Assembly (NCBI GenBank): GCA_017654935.2
Contig: CM065691.1
Location: 35,065,400-35,129,399, forward strand
Origin: Phymorhynchus buccinoides
Taxonomy: Eukaryota; Mollusca; Gastropoda; Neogastropoda; Raphitomidae
Direction of reading: 5' to 3'
DNA: 64,000 bases
The notes under the pieces: generated by a model
Database searches by the model: none
Seen by the model: only the letters and a program-made list of their open reading frames with translations
Told to the model about the DNA's origin: nothing
Part shown: in pieces, positions 32,889-45,446 of the stretch
Layout of the letters: every line of letters begins with the position of its first letter
Numbering within the stretch: the stretch's first letter is position 1
Translations under genes and position numbers: made by a program

Positions 32889-33040
32889 AATAAGGGGTAG
32901 GAACTTCTCGTAAATTAACTCCCTTGATTTACCAAGTTATTTATGGCACCAATTCGCCTGCAAAGTGAAAGTAGTTGCCACAACAATACAGACACAAGTT
33001 CATCCTTTAAGGGAGTTTATTTACGAGAAGTTCCTATTGG
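32889..33040. mobile_element. Short TIR element (AGGAACTTCTCGTAA family), copy 1
   Basis: Left TAGGAACTTCTCGTAAATTA and right TTATTTACGAGAAGTTCCTA form inverted repeats around about 100 bp. A one-ended relative is at 42541-42626, sharing AGTTAATTTACGAGAAGTTC and GGTGCCATAAATAACTT. Confidence 0.75.
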
Positions 33041-33196
33041 TTTTATAGTAATTTGTAAGAACTAGTCACTTTGAAATCTTTGTTACAGTGGCTGAAACAC
33101 AACTCACCCATACATAAGGAAAATAAGAAATTAACATACACCAAATAAACATGTCTGAAAAAAGCAAAACAATAGTAGTAATCAAAATAATGCAGG

Positions 33197-33844
33197 TTAA
33201 CCCTTTCGCTGCCGACGTCACATTTTTGCACCACACTGATTGAACACCCATGTCACTAAAAGGTTTGAAATTAGCAACTGTTATCCAATGACCTAATTTT
33301 GTTGATTTGGGGAGATAAGGAAAGGCCTTATTCAGTACATGTCATAGGCAGATTCATAGTATTGCAGACGCTAACTTTTCTTTATCCAGGTAAATCACAC
33401 TTACATTTTTGGCTGAAAAATGGCTGTTTCGGGAGGAACATTTAGTTTATCTATATTTTCATAAGTTTTTTCAAGCAAACTTTAGTTAACTATAAGTAAC
33501 TTTTCATAAATAACAGGCGAGAATACGTTGTAGTATGTGACAAGATTACTTATAGTCAGTGGATATTGCTAGATTTTCACTCATAGGCAATCTTATTTAT
33601 GTTTGTGATACTAAGTATATTATTTCTACTAGATATGTTGATTGATACTGCTCACAAAAATAAGTTTTTACCATAAATCTGAGGGAAGAAATATATTTGA
33701 AATACTATGTAGAGCATACAGCCAAAATATCTTTACAGACAAAAGCTTGGTACAGTTTTTATCTAAGATTTCTAGATTGAGGCTTTGAACTAAATAGCTT
33801 GATTTTGTGTGGGACGGAACAGCTGTGGGCGGCGAAAGGGTTAA
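33197..33844. mobile_element. piggyBac-like MITE, copy 3 (long form)
   Basis: TTAA plus CCCTTTCGCTGCC at the left, GGGCGGCGAAAGGG plus TTAA at the right. It is 648 bp instead of about 245, because about 400 bp of AT-rich DNA (about 33430-33830) lies between the family-like left part and the right TIR. It could be a less deleted family member or a host of a nested insertion. No transposase frame is visible. Confidence 0.75.
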
Positions 33845-34914
33845 TAGAGGATTGTTACAGTTTGCTGTTGGCCCTGGCATTTTGCATGTGTCATAATGAG
33901 GCACAGCTTTTGGCCAGGGCCAGATAAACAGTAATAACAACAATTGAAGTAAAGTGATGGACTGGAAACGTGGTTGTCAATAGTGAGGATGCATAGACGT
34001 CTTTATTGATTTACCAATGGTACAGCATCAACAGCAAAGAATCACACACAGAAGCGCACGCACGCACACAATGGAATCACACATAGACTAACACGTTGAT
34101 ACTTAACAAGGTTTTATAGGTATTCATGGTATTAATAGCAGGGTAAAAAGGATTGCAAAAATCTTTTTTACATCACCAGACAACACTTAATCATATATAT
34201 ATACATCACACTTATATAGATCAATGAAAAACAAGAATGATTTACAAATGTACTATGTTAACTATTTACACTTGTAAATCTGAGCTACAAACTCTACCTT
34301 CATATAAATTTACTATGAAATAACAATGAGTTTTGCAATCATTAATATTGTACAACTCTTTTTATGCTCATCATGAGATGTATAAATATTGTACAACACA
34401 TTTTATGCTCATGACAATATTTTGCACATATGGACCCCATCGAAAGTGGTCCAAAGAATTCAGATAGCATTCCCCCTCCACCCCCCCCCCCCTCCCCCTG
34501 TATCCATTCGTATGTACTGGACTGTTCTACAGCAATGAATTGAAGCTGACCACACAATCATGACATATCTAGAGTTAAAGCCATCCTCACCTTGTAAAGT
34601 CAGATCAAAATTGATGGGGAAGAAGTCACACAAATATCAACAGAAATTCAAGAAAATTGTGAGAAGTTAAAAGTAAACTGTTAACAGTTAAAAAGAAAAT
34701 GGTCAGTACAATCGTTTTAGGGGTATTTATCCCGATTCTCCACTAAAATCACACTCTAACCCATCCCTACAGAATAGTAGTGGTCTGTCTGCCTGGGAGT
34801 CGTGATCGGACAGGAGTCCATGCATCAGAATAGTCAGTCCAGTCCTCTGAAAACTGCGGTAATAGGGCCATCAATGCCCTAGACTGAAGAGGGACAACAC
34901 TGAAATGAGTTCCC

Positions 34915-35075
34915 AACACCAACCAAAAGGCCTAATAAAGCGAGAAATCACTTTAAAATGCTATTTAATAGTAAAGATAACACTGAATCAAAAGCCAAAA
35001 CCTCTGACAAGAGAAGCCAATCCTCTGTGAGAAATTCTTAATCCTCTGACAATTCTGATGCCTGCAGGACCAACT
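34915..35075 (-). repeat. Dispersed repeat (pair with 17040-17300)
   Basis: Inverse orientation to 17040-17300, sharing GTAAAGATAACACTGAAT, AGAAGCCAATCCTCTG and AATCCTCTGACAATTCTGAT. Confidence 0.65.
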
Positions 35076-35408
35076 TGCAGACACAATTTATTCTGAGCAC
35101 TGAGGGCCACACAAACTTTCATTCACATCATCAATGCTGTTTATCAAATGTATGCAAATGTCTTGATTATGACAAAGAAAAAACCCATAAAAACAACAAC
35201 ACAATTGTTATATAAGAAATATTTTGAGATAATTCACTATGCTGTATACAGACAACAGCTAAGCAAAACAGATTCTAGAAGCAACCATTCATTCATGTAT
35301 ATGTACACAAATAACAAATCCTGAAAACGTTTTTAAAAATTCTTCCTTGATAAGAATCTAAACTCTTCCCTCAAAAGTCTTATATTTGCTGAAAATTTAA
35401 TTATTTAA

Positions 35409-35640
35409 ACTCTTCTAGCTCCATGTACTTTTTGACGTTCTTGGTTGCATGTCAACCGACAGGAGGGGAGTAACTATTATTTGGTTTTAGTGCGCATACA
35501 TTGCTTTAATAGAAAAATAACTAACATAAGCTCTGAACAAAGACAAACACATGGCAGGGTGCTTGGCAGTGAATGTCTTTGCATTTGGTGGGAGTGTAGA
35601 GTGATGTACTGTGCGAATGTATTCGCCCATGGTGCTAGAA
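35409..35640. mobile_element. MITE (TCTTCTAGC family), copy 2
   Basis: Ends CTCTTCTAGCTCCATG and CCATGGTGCTAGAA, inverted relative to 25811-26031. Non-coding despite a short open frame. Confidence 0.75.
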
Positions 35641-36365
35641 AACAAATGCATCACAAATTCTTTTTTCCTAAGCTATCAAAAATTAATATAGTCACTCATA
35701 TATAGTCCCATCAACAAAATATATATGTAATATAAAAAAGAATAATAAAACAGACTGTTCTCTAATCACAAGAAAGAAGAAAAACTAAAACCCTTTTGAA
35801 GCAGCTGAAAGGTATTTCTATTGGCTAATACTGCATGGATGTTTAGTGACAGTGAATCATAGTAATTACAAGACACAATGTGGCCCAAATTATCCAATCA
35901 ACGAGGCACAAAACTAATTTACCGTACAAGTATAGAAAAAATGACAAAAAGAAAAAATGTCCAGTTATTGTTAAAAACAAGGCACAATATTGTTACTTTA
36001 TCTGAGTAAAAAAAAAGATTACCAGAGAAACTAACCACAGGCAACTGCTTGGTAATAATGAATGGAAGTCCAGCTAAATAAATGTCCTGCCCCTTGTGAA
36101 CATCAAGATTAAAAAAAGATAAAATAAAAGCCATCACTAACAAAGAGGGCATGAAACATTACAAAGACTGAAAGCGATACCTTCATATAAATTTAAAAAA
36201 TCAATAATAAAGTCACATTTTGATAATAGTAAAAGCGCACACAGGTGCACACACACACACACCATTTAATTAAAAGCTACTTTTATCTTATTTGAGTGGC
36301 AGTGGCTGGCGTTGGTTTATATTTTTTAAAAACACAACACACACTTAAGTGCAAAGTACAGATCA

Positions 36366-36612
36366 TTAACCCTTTCACCGCCAATGTCGCATTTTTGCAC
36401 CATATTGATTTAACACCCATGCCATTAAATGCCTTGAAACCAGGGTCTGTTATCCAATGATCTACTTTTCTTAAGTTTGTGACGAAAGGGTAGGCCTTAT
36501 TTTAAACATGTCAGAGAGGAATCCCCAATATTGGAGAAACTTTTTTTTTCTCTATCCATGTAAGTTTAATGGGAAATTTTGGTTAAAAAATGGCTGGCAG
36601 TGAAAGGGTTAA
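36366..36612. mobile_element. piggyBac-like MITE, copy 4
   Basis: TTAA-flanked, ends CCCTTTCACCGCCAATGTCG and GGCTGGCAGTGAAAGGG, same length class (about 245 bp) as copy 1. Confidence 0.88.
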
Positions 36613-37022
36613 TGTAAAAAGATTGCATCTGAGAACAAAACAAAACATGTAATCATTAATGTGCGGACATGAGATTCAGCAATTGTGAGTTGAACTGAAA
36701 ATAGCAAAGGATGTGTGACCAGCATAAAGTCCCAGGGCAACAACACCAACAGTTTGAATGTTACGCAACATATTTAATTCAAATGCAAAATTGATCACAC
36801 TAAAAATACATGTAACTACTAATTAAATGGTGTGTGTGTGTGTGCGTGTGCGTGCATGCATGCATGAGTGTGTGTGTGTGTGGAAAGAGATGGGGAACAA
36901 GATTTGAAAATATGTTTTTAGAAAGTTGGTGTGTGCGTGCGTGTGTGTGTGCATGAGTGTGTGTGTGTGTGGAAAGAGATGGGGAACAAGATTTGAAAAT
37001 ATGTTTTTAGAAAGTTGGTGTT

Positions 37023-37053
<31 letters not shown>

Positions 37054-37155
37054 GTGCGTGTGCGTGCGTGCGTGCGTGCGTGCGTGTGTGCATGAGTGTG
37101 TGTGTGTGTGGAAAGAGATGGGGAACAAGATTTGAAAATATTTTTTTAGAAAGAT

Positions 37156-37198
<43 letters not shown>

Positions 37199-37966
37199 GC
37201 GTGCGTGCGTGCGTGTGTGTGTGCATGAGTGTGTGTGTGTGTGGAAAGTGATGGGGAACAAGATTTGAAAATATGTTTTTAGAAAGTTGGTGTTTGTATG
37301 TGTGTCTGTAACAAAAATATTCTGCACTAACAATTACAATTTAGAACCCCACCCCCACATACATACGCATGCATGCACACACACACACACACACGCACAC
37401 ACACACACACACTTTGCCTGTTGTTTGCCACCTTATCCATATCATGGGACCCAGTGACCAAGCCCTGCTTGCTTAATTAAGATCCACATTTATCTCACAT
37501 CTTGACAAACAATGATAAAAATGTTAGAAGGTGAAGCAACAAACCTTTATCAGAGCGGACATTATTCACGAATCCCTGCTAGACAGCAGTAGCTTAAAGC
37601 AAAGGAAATTGGTGGGAGAAACACTTCAGTTTATATCACTATTAATTACTTTACTTTTACATCACTATTAATTATTATGCAACAAAATGGAACATATTGG
37701 GATCCATAATACTGTCGATGTAAGGGCTCCAGATCATCAGTTTGACTTATTTGCAAAAAGGCAATAATTTCATGACAAATACTAACTATTCAAACTGACA
37801 GATCTCCTTTTTCTTTGTTCTTCAACTTACAATCTTTATCAAATGAAAATGCATAATAAATAATATTCCATCAAAACATAAACCTCTGTACATTCTTACC
37901 TTTTGATTTTCTTTAATCGATATGCATATAATGTTTATATGTTCTGCGCATGCTTGCTTGCTCGCG

Positions 37967-38004
<38 letters not shown>

Positions 38005-38612
38005 AGTGTGCATGTGTATGTGTTCTATGCTTTCGTTATCTTTCTAGTGATTTTGTAAAGCGCATAGAGCTTAAAGGTACGCGCTGTATAAATCTTAATA
38101 ACTACATACATTTACTCAATAGTTATGAAAACATACAGATATCAGAAACATATTTTAAATAGATTTTTTTCCTCTTATGAACTTTTTTCTTCAAAACCTC
38201 AGAACCACACTAACGCACCCACCCACCCCCCCACGACCCCCCACCCCCACCCCCCACATGCACACACACACCATCTTCTTGTAAAATCTGCAATTGTATA
38301 AAAAGAGTATAAAAAATGGAGAAAATTTATACATTATCTTTTTTTTTAAAATCTGCATGCATCACTGTGTGGAAAGAGCATGAAAGTAGAGAACAGTTAT
38401 CGTTTTTTGTTATTATTGTTTTTGTCCCCTGCCACAAAATACAATATTTGTTAGTCAAAATAATAATATGTTTTACAACTGTTTATGTGGCTTTTCATTT
38501 GACAGATTTACAAGAAACAGATATTGCCAATATATACACATCTTAACAATCATACAATGCTTTTTTCTAAACACCTCTCTTTAAAAAAAGTTGAACACGT
38601 CATATTCAAATT
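36613..38612. other. Intergenic stretch, third part
   Basis: Dominated by a GT-rich minisatellite (36830-37300), AC and GT microsatellites (37376-37412, 37971-38004) and a retroelement-like tail (38052-38098, AAAGCGCATAGAGC.. GCGCTGTATAAAT). No gene recognised. Confidence 0.6.
36830..37300. repeat. Compound minisatellite of GT tract plus 48-bp unique block
   Basis: Four copies of a block GGAAAGAGATGGGGAACAAG then ATTTGAAAATATGTTTTTAG AAAG(T/A)TGGTG, each separated by a (GT)n/(GTGC)n tract of varying length (starts about 36881, 36970, 37110, 37242). Unit length ranges from about 90 to 140 bp because the GT part expands. Confidence 0.93.
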
Positions 38613-38858
38613 TTAACCCTTTCGCCGCCAGCCGTTTTGTAGCCAAAATTTTGTATTAAACTTACATGGATCAGAGAAAAGATTTCGTCAGCAATATTGG
38701 GGATTGCTCTGTGACATGTTTAAAATAAGGCCTATCCTTACCTCTTAATATCAAGAACACAAGATCGTTGGATAACAGACCCAGATTTCAAGGCTTTTTA
38801 TGAAATGGGTATAAATCATTGTGGTGCCAAAATGCGACATTGGCAGTGAAAGGGTTAA
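38613..38858. mobile_element. piggyBac-like MITE, copy 5
   Basis: TTAA-flanked, ends CCCTTTCGCCGCCAGCC and TTGGCAGTGAAAGGG; interior matches copy 1 (AATATTGGGGATTGCTCTGT). Confidence 0.88.
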
Positions 38859-40194
38859 AAGCATGTCTTCAGCTATAAAATAAAAATGTTATTAAAGTGG
38901 ATTAGGTGGGGTTACTTTTATTCGGTTTGTTGTATAGTTTTCGGAGGGAGGGGTTGTCAGGTCGGTGGTTGTTAACTTCAAAAAACAATGTTAAGCATAT
39001 CAAACAGCACGTCGAATTAAATATAATGAACATCAAGACATTGATTAAGAGCACAGAACATCTTTTGAGACATGCTGTCTCAGATATCTAATTTCATTCA
39101 TAACTATTTCACGAGTAGCATATGCAACGTTTATGAATATGAGCCACACATAACGCATCTCTATGCATACAATTTATACGAATTGCTGCACAATTTGTAG
39201 GCATGCTGCAGTGTAAAGAGCATTGCCAAGTGACAAAAACTGCATGGAAGTTAGCATCAACTTTGACACTCACACAGACGAGCGCACAAAAAGATCCACA
39301 CACAAACTGGAAGACACACAAACACTATCACAACATACTCTAACAAGAGGCAAAGCCTTCAAGGCTCACTCGAACAGGCATGACAGAGTGAGCCCAAAAC
39401 AAAAAACAACAGAAGTGACCACATCAGAGCGGCAGTGTCATTAACCATCAAACACTGACTAGAATACAATCCTTGTGACCCATTACAACAAAAGCTGTCC
39501 GCGTGACAGCTGTTTTAGCATTCTCTAAGTCACCAAGGTAAAAGTGATAAGCCGTGTTTGCATAATATCAGATTGCTTTGTTCTGTAAAAAAAAACATGA
39601 CACGAAGATGACACATTAAAACAGTTAATTATCCACTAAATCCCCCTGAAATCATGCTTAAATCACGTGAAGAAAATCCCAGTGATGTGTTCACACCCAT
39701 TACTGTGTTCTTTTCTTCAATGGACAGCAATGCAATCTCCAGAGTTGTGTTCTTTGCGACAGAACTCATGACTTTCTGTACACTTATTGTACTTAGAAAC
39801 TGTTCTTTGTTATTGTTCTTAGACGAACGTGAAGTGATGTTATTTTGGGCGTGTGACGGCACCACAACACTGTCCACAGCAACATACACAATGTTAAAAT
39901 CTTACCAACGGGGACTGGTCGTATCGTCACAAAAAAACAGGTAAATCATGATAACCTTTCACCATCACTGGCCTAGTTCAAGGGGACTGGTCGTATCGTC
40001 CCCAAAACACATCACTGGCCCAGTTCAAGGTCAAGTTATTTTTCCAATTCCACTGACCAAAGAGATTCTGGCATTGTCCATTTACACTGTAAACCACTGA
40101 GTAGGACAAAAGCATTTGATCATTTGTTCGATGGGTGGTAGTAGTAATGAGGTATAAAAATATGGGACACAAAGCAAGACGAAAAAAGTAACGG
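38859..40194. other. Intergenic stretch, fourth part
   Basis: Unique AT-rich DNA. GGGGACTGGTCGTATCGTC occurs twice (39908 and 39980), a short local duplication. The open frame at 39654-39944 shows no family I recognise. Confidence 0.55.
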
Positions 40195-40373
40195 TACAGT
40201 GGAACCTCCCTTATAAGACCTCCCATTAAAAGACTCCCTGCCACATAAGACCTACTTCTCTGAGACACTGCCCTTCTTTGTAGTATTAAAATTACCTTCC
40301 TTACAAGACCCCTCCCTTATAAGACTTCATTTTGGATTATTTTTGAAGGTCTTATAAGGGAGGTTCCACTGTA
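40195..40373. mobile_element. TA-flanked pogo/mariner-like MITE, copy 2
   Basis: TIRs CAGTGGAACCTCCCTTATAA and its inverse, TA at each side. The flanks carry ATATGGGACACA on both sides (about 40160 and 40379), a local duplication besides the TA. Confidence 0.88.
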
Positions 40374-40760
40374 TTGAAATATGGGACACAGATGGAAAAC
40401 AACCTACCAAGTACTTTGACACAATTATTCTAAAATGACACGTCGAAAACGGAAGCTCCTGAAAACTGTCAGTTATAGTACTTATACCTATTTAATACTA
40501 GGTATGATGAAACATTGTCAACAAGCTTACATAGCGTCACATTCTATTCAGCACCAGATGACTGGAGTATTTTTGGTCTAGTCTGTTCGCCACCACTAGC
40601 AATGGAGAATCAGACAAGGCACGGGACTGCTCTACTATCAATTCCACTCAACTTCTCAAGTCAGTCAAGTGACATCAACATTCACACAAAACGTGGGACT
40701 TCTCTAAGTACTCTCAGTTTCACCGAGATGACATCAACATTTATATCAACTTGCCTTGGC

Positions 40761-41005
40761 TTAACCCTTTCACTGCCAATGTCGCATTTTTGCACCGCAA
40801 TGGTTTGACACCCATGTCACTTAAAGGCATCAAATCAGGACCTGTTATCCGAAGACTCTATTTTCTTGGTTTTGGGAGGCAAGGATAGGCCTAATGTTAT
40901 ACATGTCACAGAGGAATTCCCAAAGTTCCAGATACATTTTTTCTCTACCCAGTTTAGTTTAATGGTATTTTTTGGCTGAAAAATGGCTTGTGGCGAAAGG
41001 GTTAA
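40761..41005. mobile_element. piggyBac-like MITE, copy 6
   Basis: TTAA-flanked, ends CCCTTTCACTGCCAATGTCG and TGTGGCGAAAGGG. Interior matches copy 4 (TGCACCGCAATGGTTTGACA, then CCCATGTCACTTAAAGGC). Confidence 0.88.
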
Positions 41006-42029
41006 GGCTGTGTCAGACCAATTGACATAGACTAGAACACCAAGGCTACATCAAAATGTTGTTATGCTCTGCATAGTTTTGCGGGAATTGTCTTTAGCCA
41101 TGACAAGCTCCTAGCATAACATCATCACTCCAAATTCCTCTGAGGTCGGAGTGTGGCTGCCCATGTGGCGGGGTAAAAAAACCAGTCACACAATTAATGT
41201 TCTTATCCCTAGCTGGTGCACTTGTATTCAAATGTTCGGCTGTTGGGATGATCCCTGGAGTCTTTTAGCCTGGGTACAACAACAACAACAACATATATGA
41301 ACAACAAAAAACGACGTTTTTTGTATGTGTTTTTTAGTTTAAGTTTAACGAAGATAAAACTTTCACATGAAACATAGGACTGATCTATCTAATCTACTTT
41401 ACAACCACAACACCAACAATCACATAAAACAGGATTGCGCTCTCTCTCTTTCTCTCTCTCTCATGTTCAGCGAGGTGACATCAACTTTGACATAAAACAG
41501 ATCTGCTCTAATCTCAATGTCACCACGAGGACATCAACATCCACACAAAACATGTGACTGTTCTACTTCTACGTTCGCACACAACACATCATTTTGCCCT
41601 GAGAAACAACTTTGTCTGGCAGCTGTAAGCCAGCGCATTACATGTCAAACATAGTTCCATGAATCTTATTTTGCCAAAAATACCCTTAAGCAAAAGAGCA
41701 CATATAAAACTTTTTTTTCCCATTATATATATGTTAAATTAAATTTTGTTTTGAACATTCAAACATATGTAATGACATATATACTTTACTTTTTTTTTCT
41801 CTTTTTCTGGTTTCATCTTTTTTTTTTAAATCACAACAGTAGGCCAATGTTTTAGCTAGTCAAAAGTTTTAAAATAAACCGAAAATGTGCAAGTCTTTTA
41901 CCATGGTATCGTTTTAATTGTTTCAAGTATTGTGTTTTCATAATAATTTGTGTGTTTTCCTTTTCCGTTTTTTTAACCCGATTCGTTTTCTTATTCCACG
42001 AATAATTTACTTTTATTTTTTTACTATTA

Positions 42030-42175
42030 AGGCAACCCCTCCCAAATTTTACACAAAATTCAGATTTTGTTATCATAAAATTGTTACTGTTACTATACTG
42101 TAAGTCATATAACAAGGTGCAGGATTAGTCTGGGGAAAAGTTTGCCTTAAAGTCTGTCAAATACAGCACTTTCTA
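42030..42175. mobile_element. MITE (ACAGACTATTATAAGGC family), copy 2
   Basis: Contains TTACACAAAATTCAGATTTTG, CTGTAAGTCATATAACAAGG and CCTTAAAGTCTGTCAAATAC. The left TIR is reduced to ACTATTAAGGC. Confidence 0.7.
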
Positions 42176-42540
42176 CATCCTTTTTCTTCACTTATTTATT
42201 GCCCTAGTCTAGACTGTTTTATTCATTATTCTCTCTTCATACTGCCCACTCCCGCTCCTCCTGTCAGCATAATAGATAGTACCTTTCAGGAGCAGTTTTT
42301 TTACATTCTCACCAAAAAAGAGCATTATAAAGTGGTATGTAATGCATGAAAAATCCACTTCCTTTGGCTTATGGTGTAAAATGGTAAGTAAAACGGTGAA
42401 TTAAAACCGCAAAACCCAGTTTTTAATAACAAATCTAAAACCATATGTTGTTTAACTGTTAAATCAATAAAAAACTAAACCTCAGTTAGATGGATAGTGT
42501 CCTCGTTTACCTACATTAAACAATCTTTATTCCAATGCTT

Positions 42541-42626
42541 TTCTGGATAAAATATAACGCGGTGCCATAAATAACTTAGGTAAAAAAAGGGAGTTAATTT
42601 ACGAGAAGTTCCTACCCCTTATTCAT
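42541..42626. mobile_element. Short TIR element, copy 2 (one end)
   Basis: GGGAGTTAATTTACGAGAAG then TTCCTACCCCTTATT is the inverse of the left end of 32889-33040, together with the GGTGCCATAAATAACTT block. The other end is missing. Confidence 0.65.
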
Positions 42627-43235
42627 TTCACATAGCTCTGTATGTATTACAACCTAATTGGTTGTATGATTTCACTTAGCTATGGTAAATGTAAATACTG
42701 ATACGGACAAGAAATACAAAAATGATTGTCATCAAGTTACACTGTATAGAACGATTGTTTCCATTCACAGTACCCCCTTCTTTAAGTTTAACTGGCCAAT
42801 TATTCTACTGCTAAAAAGCTTTACAATGCGAGATTTATTGGTGTTCATTGAAGAACCAGGAAAGACAATAACATGAATTGGTGAAAAACATGTGACAGAT
42901 TTTCAGTGTTGGCATATTCACTTAATTTGCTTTTATTGTAAGTATACAAAGATGACCTTTCTTACATTTGGTTATTATTAGTATACAAGCATGACTTATA
43001 TCTTTAAACTATGCTCTAACAAGCATTGAATGTACATTTTCATAATGCTTTCCAAAACCTTACAAGAAAATAAAAACAATAAATTATCCTCAATTTTTCA
43101 AATATTCTTAAAAATATTGAATATGTCAATCACAGTCTACCCGGGTATATCCTCTTTCTATTTTCACAATAAGCATATAACTATATTCAACATTTTCTTA
43201 GCAGCATACTGTATTTTACAACTCCATTTACAATC

Positions 43236-43362
43236 TTTTTTGTTTGTGGCACAAGCCACAAACCAGTATAACTCACTTTCTGTTGGTCTGTCGGTCGGTC
43301 CAAAATTGTCGCACATATTGTAAAAGAGAAAGAAAAGCGTGCCACAAACGATTGCGAATCCG
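43236..43362 (-). mobile_element. TTTGTGGC-ended element, copy 2
   Basis: Compact version of 11365-11795 in opposite orientation: GTTTGTGGCACAAGCCACAA at one end and GTGCCACAAACGATTGCGAA at the other, with CCAAAATTGTCGCAC inside. Confidence 0.65.
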
Positions 43363-43551
43363 TGCTTGTTTCTTATTACATCAATAAAGATCACAATAAA
43401 ACTGCTTAGTGAACACTTATCAGACACACACTGGTCAGCATTTCCCGTTCCAGGGACAATGTTCAGTTACCATTGTGGCTTGTAAAGAAATAGCAGTCAA
43501 TCGGATTCATCAGGCAAAGGGAAGGAAATTTTACATTTGCAATTAAAGAAA

Positions 43552-43976
43552 TGTGACCCAGCGCCACAAAAGGGACATCAAGTCACTGGGCTAGTTTCTC
43601 ACAACAGGCTTGAAAAATCAAAAATCTTATTTTTTGTCAATTTTGAGTTATGGGTATTTTTGTGTTCTCTAACATCCTATCTTTCATATTTATAAAGGAC
43701 AATATTTAATATGGTCTCTAAATGATCTTATAAGTGCTTTAAAACGAGTAGGTTAATGCATTTTCTTCAGCTAGGCTAGACTTTAGACTGCTTTCTCAAA
43801 AGGGCTGACGCTCACCCTACTGACTTTAAATGCTCATGACTTTGGAAGGGAAACATATACAAGAATGGTTCGTGTATCAATAGAAAGGGAATTGTCTGAA
43901 GTTTTTAAAGGTATAATTTTCTCAGAATGGTCAGTTTGACACTTAATGCCCCTTTCGTGGTGCTGGGCCATATATG
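43552..43976. mobile_element. Long TIR MITE (TGTGACCC family), copy 2
   Basis: Ends ATGTGACCCAGCGCCACAAA and CCCCTTTCGTGGTGCTGGGC. Full-length inverted relative of 16257-16686, about 425 bp, non-coding. Confidence 0.85.
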
Positions 43977-45446
43977 TTAAGGGGCACTGCTGGCTTATAT
44001 ATCCCGGAGTCAGAGCCTAGGTGGGACTTGCCTCGTGCAGGACATGGGTAGCCGACTACAACAGGACTAACACATCTGTTTTAACCAAAAACACACCAGA
44101 GTTCTATCAATGGTTTATCGACAGCTACAGAGGGTGGATCATCTAACATACCATCTAAAATCCATGCACTCCCTCCTCTTAATCATGTTGCTTACAATAC
44201 AACCCTAAATACTGTGTACATACAAACCTAGATCTCAGATCTGTTCCTGGCTTTAAGTCTTCAGCATAATGCTAATTCTATGTACTCAGCAACCTTGATA
44301 AGTTCAAGTTAACGATGAAGATTACGACACAATCTACGTATTGTTGAGTTGACCAGACAAAGAACATGTCAACAGTGTATGTGAGATGTTAAGCTGGTCC
44401 TTGAGGAATTGTTCCCATGGCTTGCTAAGTCTGTGAACACAATAAAGAAGGGAAGAAAAAAAGATAAATAAAACACCTCTGTCTTCTATTTTGTAACCAA
44501 TCCAACTCAGCTAGCCCAGTTTTTCTCCTCTTCGCCAAATTCTTGCTCATATAAACACACACTGCATTGAATTCTTATCCGTGAAGGCAAAAAGCCAGTT
44601 AGTTGCCCGACTCATGATAAAAAGCATCATGTTCTGCTGATTTTGCACACAACACAGACATGAACAATGTGTACCATCAACTTTGCCAACCAGTCTGAAA
44701 TATTCTGGCTTTGTTGGCAGCTATTTTAAAGCTAAATGGCAAAAACAAAATTGGCCCAGGAAGTCTGCAGTGAAAATGTACGATCTAACACCGGCAGACA
44801 CCTTGTTAGGAACATTATAACCTTGCCTTCCAGTTCTTTTCAGTCACCAGTTTTAATTTAATGCCCCTTTGACTAAACACCACTCTCTAGTTCCACATCC
44901 ATGGAGCAAACCATTCCTGCATAAGCATCGGGTTAACACCTAGGCATGCATTGTACCCACCTGTACATCCACTTGACCACTTATCCATCATGATCATGTT
45001 CAAAGCGTGTCATCCTGGCCACCTACACATTCATAATTTTGTACCCACTGACACATCGGCTCAACCACAGGTATACTCGGCTTAGCTATCCACGCATCAG
45101 TTGCACCCATGCGCATGAGCTGCATCGCCAGATACCTACTTCCCAGGCTTTACTCATACTGCACAGGCCCACTGTGTCTTACCTACACCCACCCCCACCC
45201 CCCGGCAAACCAGGAGACATTTAGCATCTGAGTGTGCATCACAACAGTGGGTGGGAGTGAGGAATCCCTCTGTGGACAACAGCCAGGTGATTCGATGCAG
45301 GCAACAGGGCAGCACTGGTGGGCCACTACTCCTAAGAGTCAGACAATGATGGGGGAAGCTCAGGAGAGGAGACCACCAGCAGCATCACCTCTACACAAGC
45401 AGATGTTTCTGTCCCAGACACACAGGCAACTTTTTTCTGCTCCCAG

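Larger units (their letters stand above)
28586..33190. other. Intergenic stretch, first part
   Basis: AT-rich DNA with a TTAA MITE fragment (30963-31035, containing ATTGAACACCCATGTCACTA), a short TTAA MITE (31981-32093), a SINE fragment (32399-32422, AACCCGAATTTCACAGAGA), a ~115-bp tandem duplication and a small TIR element (32889-33040). No gene is recognised. The open frames are short and resemble nothing I know. Confidence 0.6.
33845..36365. other. Intergenic stretch, second part
   Basis: Holds a dispersed repeat (34915-35075), a MITE (35409-35640), and a short C run at 34479-34491. No gene recognised. Confidence 0.6.
41006..45446. other. Probable RTK 3' UTR plus intergenic stretch
   Basis: Downstream of the RTK stop on the minus strand. 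It holds a MITE (42030-42175), half of a small TIR element (42541-42626), a TTTGTGGC element (43236-43362) and a long TIR MITE (43552-43976). Minus-strand AATAAA sites exist (for example near 42834 and 42932), but none is close to the stop codon, so the 3' end cannot be fixed by eye. Confidence 0.5.

Noticed and set aside
39654..39944. A 96-residue + strand open frame in the intergenic region
   Set aside because: No recognisable motif; includes a short local repeat; expected by chance in this length of DNA.
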